Shown one piece after another: positions 45,482 to 58,300 of a DNA stretch of 64,000 nucleotides. Origin of the DNA: Paragyromitra xinjiangensis (taxonomy: Eukaryota > Ascomycota > Pezizomycetes > Pezizales > Discinaceae); assembly GCA_038503065.1 (NCBI GenBank), contig JBCAMK010000013.1, positions 1,837,864 to 1,901,863 on the forward strand, given 5' to 3'. The notes below the pieces were generated by a model. It worked only from the letters and a program-made list of their open reading frames with translations, ran no database searches and had not been told where the DNA came from. How positions within the stretch are numbered: the first letter of the stretch is position 1; each line of letters begins with the position of its first letter. The translations under genes were made by a program, and so were the position numbers.

Positions 45482-48400
45482 CTAGAAGGGATATAGAATC
45501 AGATTGGCGAACGAATCGTCTGCATGAGCTGAGGTTGGGTACTTGCGTCTGGTCGCACGGAGAGTACACAGCGGCTCACTTTCTGCAATTTTCTCGCGTT
45601 AACCTAGTGAGGCTTTGGGTGATCGATAAATTGAATACCTTGCTAATAAATTGCACAATTTTGTCCACCAAAGGGTTCGCCTTTTCCCTCTCCTTACGCT
45701 TTTCGGGAGGGTGTACTCGGGAGTATTTTCGTTTTTTCGGCTATACTAGAGCGTGAGCATACATACTAAGAAGGTGAAATGGAGAGGAAACGTGTAAACC
45801 GGTGATGTGACGCTTGGTGGGGTGCACGTTGGCTCAATACGAATCTCAAAATCCCGTCTTACTCGAAGGGTCTTCATAGTGATAGAAGATGGGAAAGGCC
45901 AGCTAGAGAAGAGTTCTTTCTAGTAAAAGATAAAGTGGAAGAGGCGATTTACAAGGAAAAAGGCAACCTAGGAAACTCTGAGACCGGGGCCTTCTTTATT
46001 AGTACTGCAACTCGCCCCGAAATACCTATTAGATGGAGCACTCAGCGCATGATCAAAGAGTTAGGCCAAATTCCAGTTTAGAGATGTTACTGATGTGGTT
46101 CACCCGCTAGCGAAGGCGCTCTTGACTCCCACCGCAACTTCACGGCAACTTACCTTGATGGTAAATCTAACCTGAGAAGTGTATTTCCAAGTGCATTTAC
46201 TAGCTGTCAGTGCCGGGGGCCCACACAAGATCTTGCTAAGAGACAAAGACCGTGAACATAATCTCCAACTTATTTTTAGCTTTTCAGCCGTACAAAGCAT
46301 CGTACAGCGTGGAGAAAGTGACGAAGTTCAACCTATTGAAGCTTGAATTCAGGTTGGAGAAGGTTCAACGGCTCGCAAACCTTTCCTTGCCAACGAAATT
46401 TTTTCTTCTTGAATACTTCTCTTATCTCCATAGATAGGCAGTTCCATAGTATGTAAGATGCATGAAGCAAAACTCAATATAACGGAAATACATACCTTAT
46501 CTAACTTTACGAATTACCAATCCCAATATCTGAAGTCTTACGTAGACTTTGCGTTGATTCATTCCCGTACCCTATAGAATTTGATCTTGGCTTCCAGAGT
46601 GGGTTCCAACGAACCAGTGGGAGGGAGCGATCCAGTAGAGTAGAGTCCACGTGCGCTGTGGGGTATACGTACAGTAATGCAAAAGATCAAGAAACCGGGC
46701 CTATAAACAGAGGTTCGCCTACACGGAGCAGGCCATGAGTGTCCAAAAGGGTAAGCGACAAAAGGGTTTTAGACACTTACCTAGTGTGTCAGGTAAAGTA
46801 ATGTCTAATTTGTCAGAGCCTGCATGCAGCTTGCTTTTCGGGTGCTTATGATCTACCCCGAGCCCAAGCAGGATTTTCGCCAAGAACAAGTTCTAGCCCT
46901 AACCCTGCATCTAACATTTCTCTACCTTTTTGCCATTCGCCAACACTGTAGCCACATTAACAATCAGCCTGGCAACCTTACTGTTGAGCACTGCGCATTA
47001 AAATTTTATCTTTCCATGATATTCGAGCTCGTTGTGGGAGGTATCCCGATGGCGATGTTTAAACGCAACCACACCCACCCCAATTTACTATTTGATACCG
47101 AAGATTGAGGGATCTAAGGCACGTGAATAGGTAGAGAACTAGTTGCAGCCATCGACCTCAGGAATTCACCACTCAAACGTGCAAACTACATACAAGAGGG
47201 CGGCTTAACGAAAGGCGGAGTTTAGCAAGGCAGTGCGCACATGTCTAACTATTATATCATATCTAAGTTTCTCACACCCCTGAACGAGTGTCAGTGATAT
47301 GTAGAGTATCGTATTTATCGCAAATGGCTTGGTTTTAGCCAACAGGAATAGGTAGATAGTAATTTTGCGGAAATGAAGAGCATTTGTATGTAGAGTAGTC
47401 TATGCCTAACGAGCGTGTTTTGCAACAGGAGATCCTGGAAAATGCACACTACGGTGAGGCTACCGCATATATTTCTTTTTATTTGTTCTAGATCCATCTT
47501 TAGCCTTTAAGTCCCTGATCAACTTAAACTCACTATATTAGCACGTAACAGCTAGCTACGCACAAACGGGAACATAACTCTGCGAAATTTCCTTGAAACC
47601 CACCAACCACATTCCGCATACTCCCGTATATTACGCCTGTCTCTTCTAGTGGATGTACGTCTAAACCTGTACCACTATTTGGGGCCGATATTCCAAACCG
47701 CACCGCCCCCAACAAAACTGCTTAGGAAACATACCGCCGTAATTTCTCATTCGTATTAAACACAACCAGGGTGGTTAGGGTGAAATAGTTAAATAAAAAT
47801 ATTCGTTTTATAGAAGTGATTCGGTGGTTCGGGAACCTACCCTCGGTCCTTCTAGGGTAACTTGGTTAGTTTTGATAAGGTAGATTCTAAACTATTTAGC
47901 CTATCCGTGTTCAATAAAAACTAGATATTACGTAATAGTTCGGCTTAATGCCTGACAGGGCACAGTAAATGACAAAGTGCCGCTGCACAGGCCCCAAACC
48001 TAGACGGAGCCCGTATTCTAGTACATGAAAATCCTTCAGCCTCCAGGACTCCTGATGGCCAGAGCCTGCTGTCAGTACCCGATTAGGAAGCCAATTTCCA
48101 GTACATGTTGTGCAGAAATTCCGGGTGAGTTTTTATGATTGGGGAGATATCAGTTAGCCATTCTCCGAACCTAGAAGAGATAGTATGGCGGCTATACATG
48201 GTGGTGCGATATTCATTTTTGGGTTTAGCAGTAGAGCAGAGCGATGCATACTGTTTTTGGTAGTTAGTTAGTCAGCTTTGCGCCAAGAGCCCCAGAGCCC
48301 CAGAGCTGACCTCTTGGCATATAACTACCCATTTAGGCCTGCTAGCTGTCTAAACAGGTAATAATCTGACGGAAAACCCAGGTTTTCGAAAATCATCTAC

Positions 48401-49856
48401 CCCACAACCAAGAACAATAGAAATAACCGGGTGTTGTCATATCATAGAATGGAAGCGGGAGGAGAACTTGACAGAAAATAACTTTGAGGTGTGATTGTGG
48501 AAAAGTATTCCGAAACCCCCAGCTTATAGGCGCCCTCAATCACAGCTGCAGCTGCAGGCACACGCGTTGGGGAAATTCAAGTGCGCTTATCTTCTTCACA
48601 CCCTAAAGGTTTCATGGAAGCGAGAACTGTTGACCGATTAGGTACAAAAGATCGAAGTCTATAGATCTAGCCACTTTATGATAGGTATCTCTAAGGGTCC
48701 TCTCGTGTACATACCTACGGTAACAGTCTATCCAACCCCTGCTGCCAATCACCACCAGCACCGCTCCCCCGGTCGTTGAACCAATGTATTAGAAAATTGT
48801 ATATTATTTCGATTAAGGGCGGTCACCAGCCGGCGCCCGGAAACTTAGAGAACCCTTTTTTGCGCAGTAATTGGGTTTGTTGGCTGCAGCTGCACATCGT
48901 GGCCCTCGCCCCCTGCTACGCTTTCCTAGGCCACGTTCAAGCGTAAGCACTGTACTTATTCTACTCAGCGCATCATCTTGTTATGCATCATGACAATCAG
49001 ATGGCTTGCGTATGCCTATATACCTAGTGAAAGTGACATGACAAAAGGAGAGGAATGAACGCAAATAATACATGCCCGGATACCCGGAGATCGGATGGTC
49101 AAACCAAGCCTGCAGCTGGGTAATCCGTTTTCTGAGAAACACTCCTCCTAGTTGTAGGAAACAACACGAATAGCGTGTGAATCGATCAAGGTGAATATAT
49201 ATTAATATAAAAAGTTGCGCTCACTAAGAGTTATGAGACCACACTGAGGATAAAATAACTACGAACTATGGAATCGACAGAATCGGTTCCCTTCATATTT
49301 TCAAGGTTGCGCCACGAAGGTTCCTGGCGAGACGCGGCAGCTCGTTACAGAATTTCCTAGGTGTGCTTGGCGTACGCAACTCTTCCTATAGCTAAGTATG
49401 TGACTTGCAATTGTACCAATACAGTAATGCGACTAGGGCGAATATCTTCACAGATGAGGGTGTCAACAGCGGCTCTATTTCTTAAATTAAAGGTAGTTAT
49501 CCAAGGCAAAAGACTTAAGATTGATGCCTATAATTTTTTCAAATTTTTCACGAGATGCTTTAATTTGTGGTTTTGCAAAAAAAGCGTTTTTATGTATTGC
49601 TAGAGCTTGACAAATCGAGCGGTCCTCAACTAAAATGGCTTTTATTACTACCATCGAATCACCCAAATTGCAACCTAAAATCCGAAACTTCAAAAAGGTA
49701 TAACACCGTGATAACACACCTAATTAATAAAATCTCTTTGGGGAGATTTATCTTGCCATCTAATAGATGCTTCACTCAAGCAGTTTCATTAAAAACACAG
49801 CCCTGCATGTTATAATTGGCAAAAGGTGTATCTTTATCGATACACGCACCATACTT

Positions 49857-50211
49857 AATGTGATCTTAGTTTTTTTGTTTTTTGTGTGGGTGAAGAGAAA
49901 GGAGGGTCGGGCGGAAAAACACGTTATACGATGGCCCTGAAAAGCCGATGGGCTTTGTTGCAACCGTGTTTCTTGCGGGCTTCAAGGTTCAGTATATTGC
50001 AGTGACTGGGGATTTATTTCCAGTTGGTTTTATTATATTTTTCGTGAACATTAGTACTTGTACTTTTGTTTTTATATTTTTATATTTTATTTTGGCTGAG
50101 TTTACTCATGCCTTAGGATGAATACCCATAAAGGGTCCTATCCTTTTGTAGCTAGAATTCTAGTTATAATAAAATCATTATTAAAAAAAAAAAAAAAAAT
50201 GTGATCTTAGT
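49857..50211 (+). mobile_element. Poly(A)-tailed retroposon with 14-bp target duplication
   Basis: The 14-bp word AATGTGATCTTAGT occurs at 49857-49870 and again at 50198-50211. Between the two copies lie about 327 bp that end in a run of about 17 A after TCATTATT. A poly(A) tail plus flanking direct repeats is the signature of target-primed reverse transcription. No protein frame is visible inside, so it is a 5'-truncated LINE tail or a SINE. The segment GGATGAATACCCATAAAGGG just before the tail resembles a LINE 3' end, though I cannot name the family with confidence. Confidence 0.8.
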
Positions 50212-52318
50212 GTTCTGATCCAATTGCTGAATTAGTGTTTTTATTGTTATTGTAAGGCAGAGAGAGAAACCTAACCCTGATATAGTTCTCTTTCGCGTTG
50301 AGCAGAGTACCTACTCATTAATATCCAACTTAACACGTTTCCGTGCACGTGGGCAAGTAATGATATCAATTTGATTAGCTTGTTAGCTCAGCCCCAAACC
50401 CGATGCACGATTTTGTAGGGAATTTTTTTCTTTTTCGTCATTACGAGGATGTTAGGGAACAGTGAATATGTAGTCCATCAACTTCACAAGTATACAAATA
50501 ATAATACGGTGCAAATAAGCTAAGATATAGATTGTCTTCCTCGATGCGCTGAGATGGCCTATGCATGAAACTCTGTTATCGAGAAAACCGATGTTGCCAT
50601 CAAACTTCTAGGGTAAGAAGTCTTACTAGCCAGCACATCGCAGGTACTCTACCAGTAAAATTTGATTAATAACCCCTGGTTGCGATCCAAATTCTATCCT
50701 ACCTAACTACAAGGTCTACTCTCGTGTTATATCATCTTGTTCGAATTCGGACTGCAGTGAGGTATCGTATTAGCAAACCACAGCACTTCTCGCCCTCGGA
50801 ATTGATCATGAAAGCCGAAACACTGCGGTTGGCACATAGAGTAGGTGGCCTCTCGTATTGTGTGTGCAACGAATAGTGATCAGCATTGTGTACGGAGGGT
50901 TATGGTAGGCAAAGTATCTAGGTAACATAACATCATACGACGCATAATAATTCTGGGCAATGGCCACAAGATGCATAAATGGGGGCTCAGCTCGTAAACA
51001 GAACCTTGGGTACAGTACCCAGTGGAAGTCCTGTCGCCTTAGCCAGTAGTTGTATGAGCTTACCCTGCGGCCTCAGCTAGGCTCGCCATAAGCGAGATGT
51101 TTCACTATTCTCCAGAATGGAACTTCGGATGGAGTGCATTACTAAAAGGCCAATGACTGTGAGGAGCAAGCGGAGGCGGGTCCGTACCAATAAAACTGCA
51201 ACATGCAATCAACATTATGAATACACTTTACCGAAAATTAACGTTTGCATTGCCTCGAGTATTAAGCTGTCGAGCCCAATACCACAATTGATAATCATAA
51301 TAACAGAGACCACTAAAACCGACAAAGTATTTCAATCACAACCAATTCAGCTGGTTCATTATGCTCTAGCTGTCATCAAACCGCTACAGCTTTTGTTGCG
51401 TGAGTAAAGTACTGGATTGGCTGTGATAGGAACAGGATGCCGTGAAGGCTATCGCGTGACATATGCATGAGATCATTGCATCTTGATTGTTCGCAAGCGC
51501 CTCCATGCGCACCTGCAGCTGGGGCTAGTTCGGGGATGGGATTGGTTGCGCAGAAGTGTAGTAGGTAGCATTTGATGCCCCAGGATATTCTAGATGGAGG
51601 GCTGCGGATGAATTTACGGTGGTGGATTTTATTCATGCTGTAGCAACCCACTGCTGGGCTATTCATGATTCCATAACTAGGAACAAGGCGAGGACGCGAG
51701 TAATGGCTAGACAGATGAGATAGACATTGTTCACCATTGAATTGACTGGATGCTGAAAACTCGGCCCCCTCATCAGGTTTTGGCTGTAGACGGCTGTGGA
51801 TGGGCTAGAAAGGTGCTGTAGTTACTCTGGCACAACCAATTTCAAAATTGTATGATAATAAGTTACGAGAGCTATCATCAGAAAAACTAATATATTATGT
51901 TCACAATAAAGATCAAATCAGAATTTAGTAGATATTTTGTCAACTATCATCAACTTTTGAAATTTCCATGTTAGAAGTATAGGTTCAGGGCATCATGGTG
52001 GTTTGATTACACGTACGCTCGATCTGGTTGTTTTAATCTGGTCCTGCGAACTGATATGTGTCCGGTGGTAACTATAGTTTTCTGGGGCACTACATTTTAT
52101 ATATAAGGGGCGTCAAAACCCCTACATTTGACAGTCTCCAGACTTCGCAAACTAGCCTCTCTCTACTCCAATCGTCCAAACCATAGTTGACAGCATCTCT
52201 CCAAATTGGACAGCTACGACTTGATTCACTCAATCATCCTTTCTATCTCAAATCTAAATCTCAATTGCTTGACCGGAAGCGCTTTCTTAGCTATCAGTTC
52301 GATTTTTCTTTAGTAGCC
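50212..52318. other. Intergenic, upstream of TcA-like gene
   Basis: No supported gene. The last ~250 bp should contain the TcA-like promoter and leader; a TATATATAA stretch is present at about 52098. Confidence 0.45.
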
Positions 52319-55300
52319 ATGTGGAATAGTTCGTCTAGAAAGCAATACGAGAATTTCCGCCGTCTAGTCAGATTATCCAAATGTAGCGATACTTCGGCCG
52401 AACTTACGCAAGGCTACTGCCCCAACTATGCCAGAGTTCTCACGAAGGCTGGTTTCACCTCGGCGACCGCAATTGCAGCTCAACCACTCATGAATTTTGT
52501 CTCCCGTGTCCAGGATGGTATTCCGGAGAACGAGGCTACTGCAATCTACAGCCATGCAACTGAGACGTACAAGAGTAGGACTATAATCTCTTACGAGGCA
52601 ATCCAAGGAACTGGGTTGGCGGCCATTGAAGGTAGCATTTCCACCAGGGAGAGACTGGAGATGGTCAAGCAGACTGGAGAAACGTTAGCCGACTTTGGCC
52701 TGGATCGTTTGTTTGGGGATATGGATCGTGATGCCTGCGATGACTGCAACTCGTTCACATCCCCGGCGGCATACTTGGTGGAGGTTCTGCAGTTCCTCAG
52801 AAGTAATGCTCTCGACCCGAAGTTTAAATATGACGGACAAGAACACGTTTTTGGCACGGTGCTGGAGTGCCTCCTTGCCCGCCGCCCGGATCTTGGAAAA
52901 CTTGAGTTAACCTGCACGAATACTAAAACTGTAGTTCCATATCTGGATTTGGCAAACGAGATCATGGAAGCATTTGTAGTCTATTTGTGGGAACACCACC
53001 ATGAGACTATAGAGAAACCTGAGATCCAACAACATAGGAATCCTAGTCTTATTTGTGGTGATCTTCGATCAGAGCTCCAGGTATGCTAAAACCTTGGGCC
53101 GCAATTTTTAGATGGTCCCTCTTCCAATTACTAACTAACACAATTTCCAAGACAATAAACGACTACGCCTACTCTATCATTTCAGAGGCCATGTGCCCTT
53201 TTGATAAACTTCTCTACCACCAGCCGCTAGATGAGATCCGCATCCTCCTCCTGCATCTCAATACATCCCTTTATGAGCTCCTCGACAGCTACCGCCGAGC
53301 CTTTCACTCTGGAACTACTGTCATACAAGAGGCCGAGACTGCGAGCTCGCTAGAGCTGCATGTTGCAGCCCAAAATCGGGCTATTACCGCCGAATATCTA
53401 GGCCTCACCGAGGGAGATTATGTTGCCTTGACAGGGGAGGATTATCTACAAAATAAATATAATTCTATCGAGGATGATGAATCTTCTTCCCCTGGAGAGC
53501 CTGCGGGTCCCATCAAAAAGAGAACGTGGTGGGAACACTGGGGCTATGATAAAAAGGCTAAAGCTCTGAAGGAAGATACTGGGCCAGATGTTGTAAGGAG
53601 TGAGTTCCTTCGAAGGACGGGATTGAAAGCGTCAGACTTGGTCGAGCTATTGAAGACCGAGTATGTTAACCCATTCGTCCCACGCGGGGAGGGAATCGCG
53701 ATACTCGAGAACAACGAATTTGGATTTGTATCCTTCTGTAAGAATTTGAGCGGGGAGATTAATGAGGAAGATCCGGTAGTGAAGTACAAGGCTCTTATCG
53801 ACTATATGCATTCCCAGCAGATTGAATCGCACTCCATCAGCAAGACGGGAAAGTTTACTCGTGGACAAATCGAAGAGTGGGTCAAACTGAACTCCGACGT
53901 ATTCTCCAAAGTTATTGTGCTGGACAACCCACACAAGTCCGAGGGCTGGCATTCAGGTCATGCCCGTCTAATCCACCTAGACGGAGGGAGACCTGACTCG
54001 AGCGAGTTGATGCGAATTCAACAGTTTGTAAGACTACGAGCAAAGATGGGCTGGACGATCGAGGAGCTAGACAAGACGATTTCGGTGCTATCGAGACTTT
54101 ACAAGGAGCCACCAAGTACTCCCTTGATGATTACAGCAGATCTATTGGATCAGTTGGTTTGCGTAGCGAAACTGCTGCATATGACGGGTCTGGGGGTAAC
54201 AGATCTCCTCACACTTTGGTCAATGATCGACACAAGGGGAGAGAATTGTCTTTATTCGCGATTGTTCCTCACCCACCACCACTTCATTATCGATCCGTTG
54301 TTCAAGCCGGATGAGAACGGGAATTATTTCACTGAGTCAGGTAAACTCTCCGCTCACAGGCGAGTAATCATGGCTGCGCTCGGCCTTACGGAGGATGGAA
54401 TAAATGCGTTCATGAGTGCGAAGCTGTACTCGGAAGACAGCTTGATCGATGGAGACCTTTCAATCAAAACCTTGAGCTTCCTCTATCGTCACAGCCTGAT
54501 GGCCAGACTCCTGAAGATTACCCCGGCTGCCCTGTGCCAAGTAATCGGGGTTTTCGGTGACATCTTCGAAGACCCTTCTCATACCCTTGAGTTTCTAGAA
54601 CAGTGGAGACGTATGAGCGATGGAGGGATCTCTTTTGCACAACTCAACTATGTTTTGAAGGGGATTGATGATCCGTTAAATCCGCTAGGACCAGAAAAAC
54701 TAAAGATCTTGGCCGCGATAAAGTCAATCCTGGATGGAATTGATGTCATCAACACCATGCACCCGGATCTCGAGGATGAAGAACAAGATACTCTAACGAA
54801 GGATGCTCTTACAGCGAAGCTATCCTTGCTCTATGATGAAGCTCAAGTCAAACAGACACACGAGTTCTTAGAAGGCAGTCCCGAGTGGATAGAAAAAAGG
54901 TTTCCTAGTTGGCTAAATCTGACGTTCAGTTTTATCAACGACGAGGAGGGAGAGATACTGTCCTCTACAGATTCTAGCTTGATGAAGAAACGCTGGTGCT
55001 TCATGAAATCACTCATGCCCTACTTGAGACAACAACTCATCGAACAGCTCGTTATCGCCACCATGTCTAGAGAAGTCGGTATACCGGTTGATATGGCAAA
55101 GATGCTACTGTCAGATATCTTGCACCCTGAAGTCGAAGATGAGGGGGTGACCGCTCTCAAAGCTATCGCAGATACGAAGTTGCGGGTCAAGAACGAAGAC
55201 ATAACCGGTTTCGAAGGATACCTAGTGTCCTTTTCTAATAATGCTTACACCTTTATTCATTCGTCTACCACCAATCCTAATCTCCAAATCGATGATATCA

Positions 55301-58300
55301 GCGTGCTGTTTAGTAACTTGGAATCAAAATCCACTGACCTGGTTTATCTTGACGGCGGCCGACCACATCCGTTTAGAGCCACCAACGATTCTGATCATAG
55401 CCTACAGTGGAAAGCGCATCCTTCCCCCATTCATCCAATCCCGCAAGTAACCTTGATACCCCGGCACGCCGAAGAAAAGATATCTCCTGTTTTCGTTCAA
55501 TTAGCGAAGGTAGCTATGGTTATCAAAAACTACAATCTTTCTATGGATGAGGTAAAATACATGACAAGCTATCCGGAAGATTCGCCAATCCTTAAGGATG
55601 GCATTTTGTCATTTGAAGGCTGGAGGCAACTGTTGAGCTACCTTGGGCTGCGCAATAGTCTGCCAAATATGCCTCGCCGGGAGTTAATCCACCTTTTCAG
55701 ATGGGCAGGAAATCCCGAGTACGACGAACCAGACCCCGGAGAGAAGTCACTGTCGGAAAGAATATCGAGCCTGATGGCTATTAAGGAAAATACGATCCAG
55801 TGCCTTTTAACACATTTTCAATTGGATGAACGTGAATTATTCACAAACTGGGAGAATTTGACGAAACTGAAGAAAGCTTCTGATCTTGCGCAAAAGGTTT
55901 CCGTCGATGTGGATACTCTCTTCACTTGGGCAGAGCGACCATTGAACTATGGGGATTTTCGTAAGATAGCCCAGGAAATTCAAGGGTCTATTCGAGGACG
56001 ATATACACCGAAGGAATGGGAGAAAGTAGTCAAGCCGCTACGACATCGCCTCCGTTTGAATCAACAGAATGCCTTGATTGGGTACCTTCTGAATCAAGAA
56101 GAGATCATAAAATGGAAGGTGGTTGACGCGGATTCACTCTTCGAGTTCTTCTTAATTGATGTGCAGATGGGGGCATGTCTCGAGATATCAAGGGTTAAAC
56201 AAGCTATTTTCACAGTCCAGCTATTAATACAACGGTGCTTGTGCGGGCAGGAGGAGAAATATGGAGTTCCGATCCGTACGCTGGACCGAAAGGGGTGGGA
56301 GCAGATGAAAAGTTACCGTACTTGGGAGGGAAATCGGAAGAACTTTGTGTATCCCGAGAATTGGATTGAACCGTCACTGCGTGACGATAAGTCTGAGATT
56401 TTCCAGCAATTTGAAACTGGTACGTATATATGCCTGTTACGCTTCAATTTTACTACCGCTAATAGTTAGCAGAGCTTCTACAGAAGGACCTTAGCCACAG
56501 GAGCATTCGGGATGCAATTAAAAGATATATATCCAAAGTCGATGAAGTGGCAAACCTCCACGTCATATCAGCATGCTCCGACCCTGAGACAAAGGTTGTA
56601 CATATCTTCGCAAGGACTCGTGGAGCACCTTATTTCTACTATTGTCGAACATACAATCCGATAGAAGGGACGTGGAAACCGTGGGAAAAGATGCAAGTCG
56701 ACATTCCGCACTATGAAGACAACAGTGCAAACTCTGCGAATCATGGTGGGGCATTTCTGAAGCCAGTTGTATGGATGGGGCGCTTGATTGTCTTTATTCC
56801 CCGTTTCACCAAACCAATTGATATCGATGGAGAGAAAGGGACTCGATTGAAGGCTATTGGCGAGGTTCGAGAAAAGCCATCTCCACAATCCACAGATTAC
56901 GACTCCTGGGAGCTGAAAGTGGGATGGACCGAATATCAAAATGGCAGATGGACCCCAACGCAATTGACCTCTAAGGCCTTTCGAACACAGTCCGGGCCAG
57001 GGGGTGTAGGAACACTGAGGGAATGCATTTTCACCACTACTTCTTGTAAGGATGATCTCTATCTCACTGCCCAGATTGAAAGGGAGCGTACAGCTTGGTT
57101 CCGATTGAGCAAAGGGCAGTTTGACGCTGTCGAAGCCACAGATCTTTTGGTCCATGAATATACGGCAGCTGTGCCTTGTGTCAATTCTTCAAAACCTGGA
57201 GTACATCGTGAGTTTGGCACGATAGTCGACAAGGACAACATATGTATCTCGACAGTGGACCCATCAGTCAATAACGTCCACCCGTGTCCTAACAATGTCC
57301 ACCACCCGTGTCTCAGCAATCTCGATATACTCCCTAGCACAGTCAACTACAACCGCCGCAACCCCACGTCTACTGTCTTTTCCTCTCCGTCAGGTTACAC
57401 AACGCCATTCTACCATGAGTTTTCTGGCCACCTCCTTCGCCATACTAGTTCTCCCAGCTCTCTTGATGACCTTTACAATGGTTTTCGTTCCGAGGTTTCC
57501 AAGTTCAAGCTCAATGCACTTGGGCATTCGGGCAGCCTCCCTGGCCTTGATGGTACGACTTATCCGGACTACCACGAACTAAAGTCCCCTTATGCGTTGT
57601 ATAACTGGGAGTTGGGGCTACATATACCAATGCTCTTGGTGGACAAACTAAGGAGCTGTCATCAATATGAACTCGCGTTCAAGATAGCCCACTATGTATT
57701 TGATCCAATGAGCCATCACTCGGGTGAGATAGGGAATGACTATTGTTCGAAAGACGATGGAGGGCACTCAGAGATCGATTATCCGAAGAGAAGTTGTGTT
57801 TGGAAGTGGGCTCCATTCAAAGAGATATCGGCACAGAATGTCCTAGGCAGACTGCTCCACGGTCTCAAGGCTAACGGACCTGACACTCCTGGCAGGCAGA
57901 TAAGTGGCTCGAAGGACACCCCCGATGTAATTGCACGCAATAGGCCGGTAGCTTATATGAAGTGGTTTGTGATGAGCTACATTAACATTCTTATCGACTG
58001 CGGAGACCAATACTTCCGCCAGAACACACCCGATTCTATTTCGATGGCAATCCAATACTATACATTAGCCGCGCACGTCTATGGGTCACCAAGACATAAA
58101 ATTCTGAAACGGGGAAAGAAGGATCCGGAAGCCTATGGCTCTCTTGTCGAAAAAGTGAATCTTGTTAGTGATCCGGCGGCAAACTGTAAAACGACCTTCC
58201 CCTTCAGTCACCACACCGCTACGATTGCTACCGCTGGCAGCACCACCGATCCCAGCTTTCTTGGACAGGCTTCGCTATACTTCTCCGTGCCCGAAAATGA

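Larger units (their letters stand above)
40886..49856. other. Gene-poor 9 kb stretch
   Basis: I found no intact gene with a recognisable domain. The largest ATG-started open frames are about 120 codons and lack motifs. A perfect 13-bp hairpin lies at 41127-41155, and an acidic open frame without ATG at 45161-45481. Other features may be too worn to read by eye. Confidence 0.4.
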
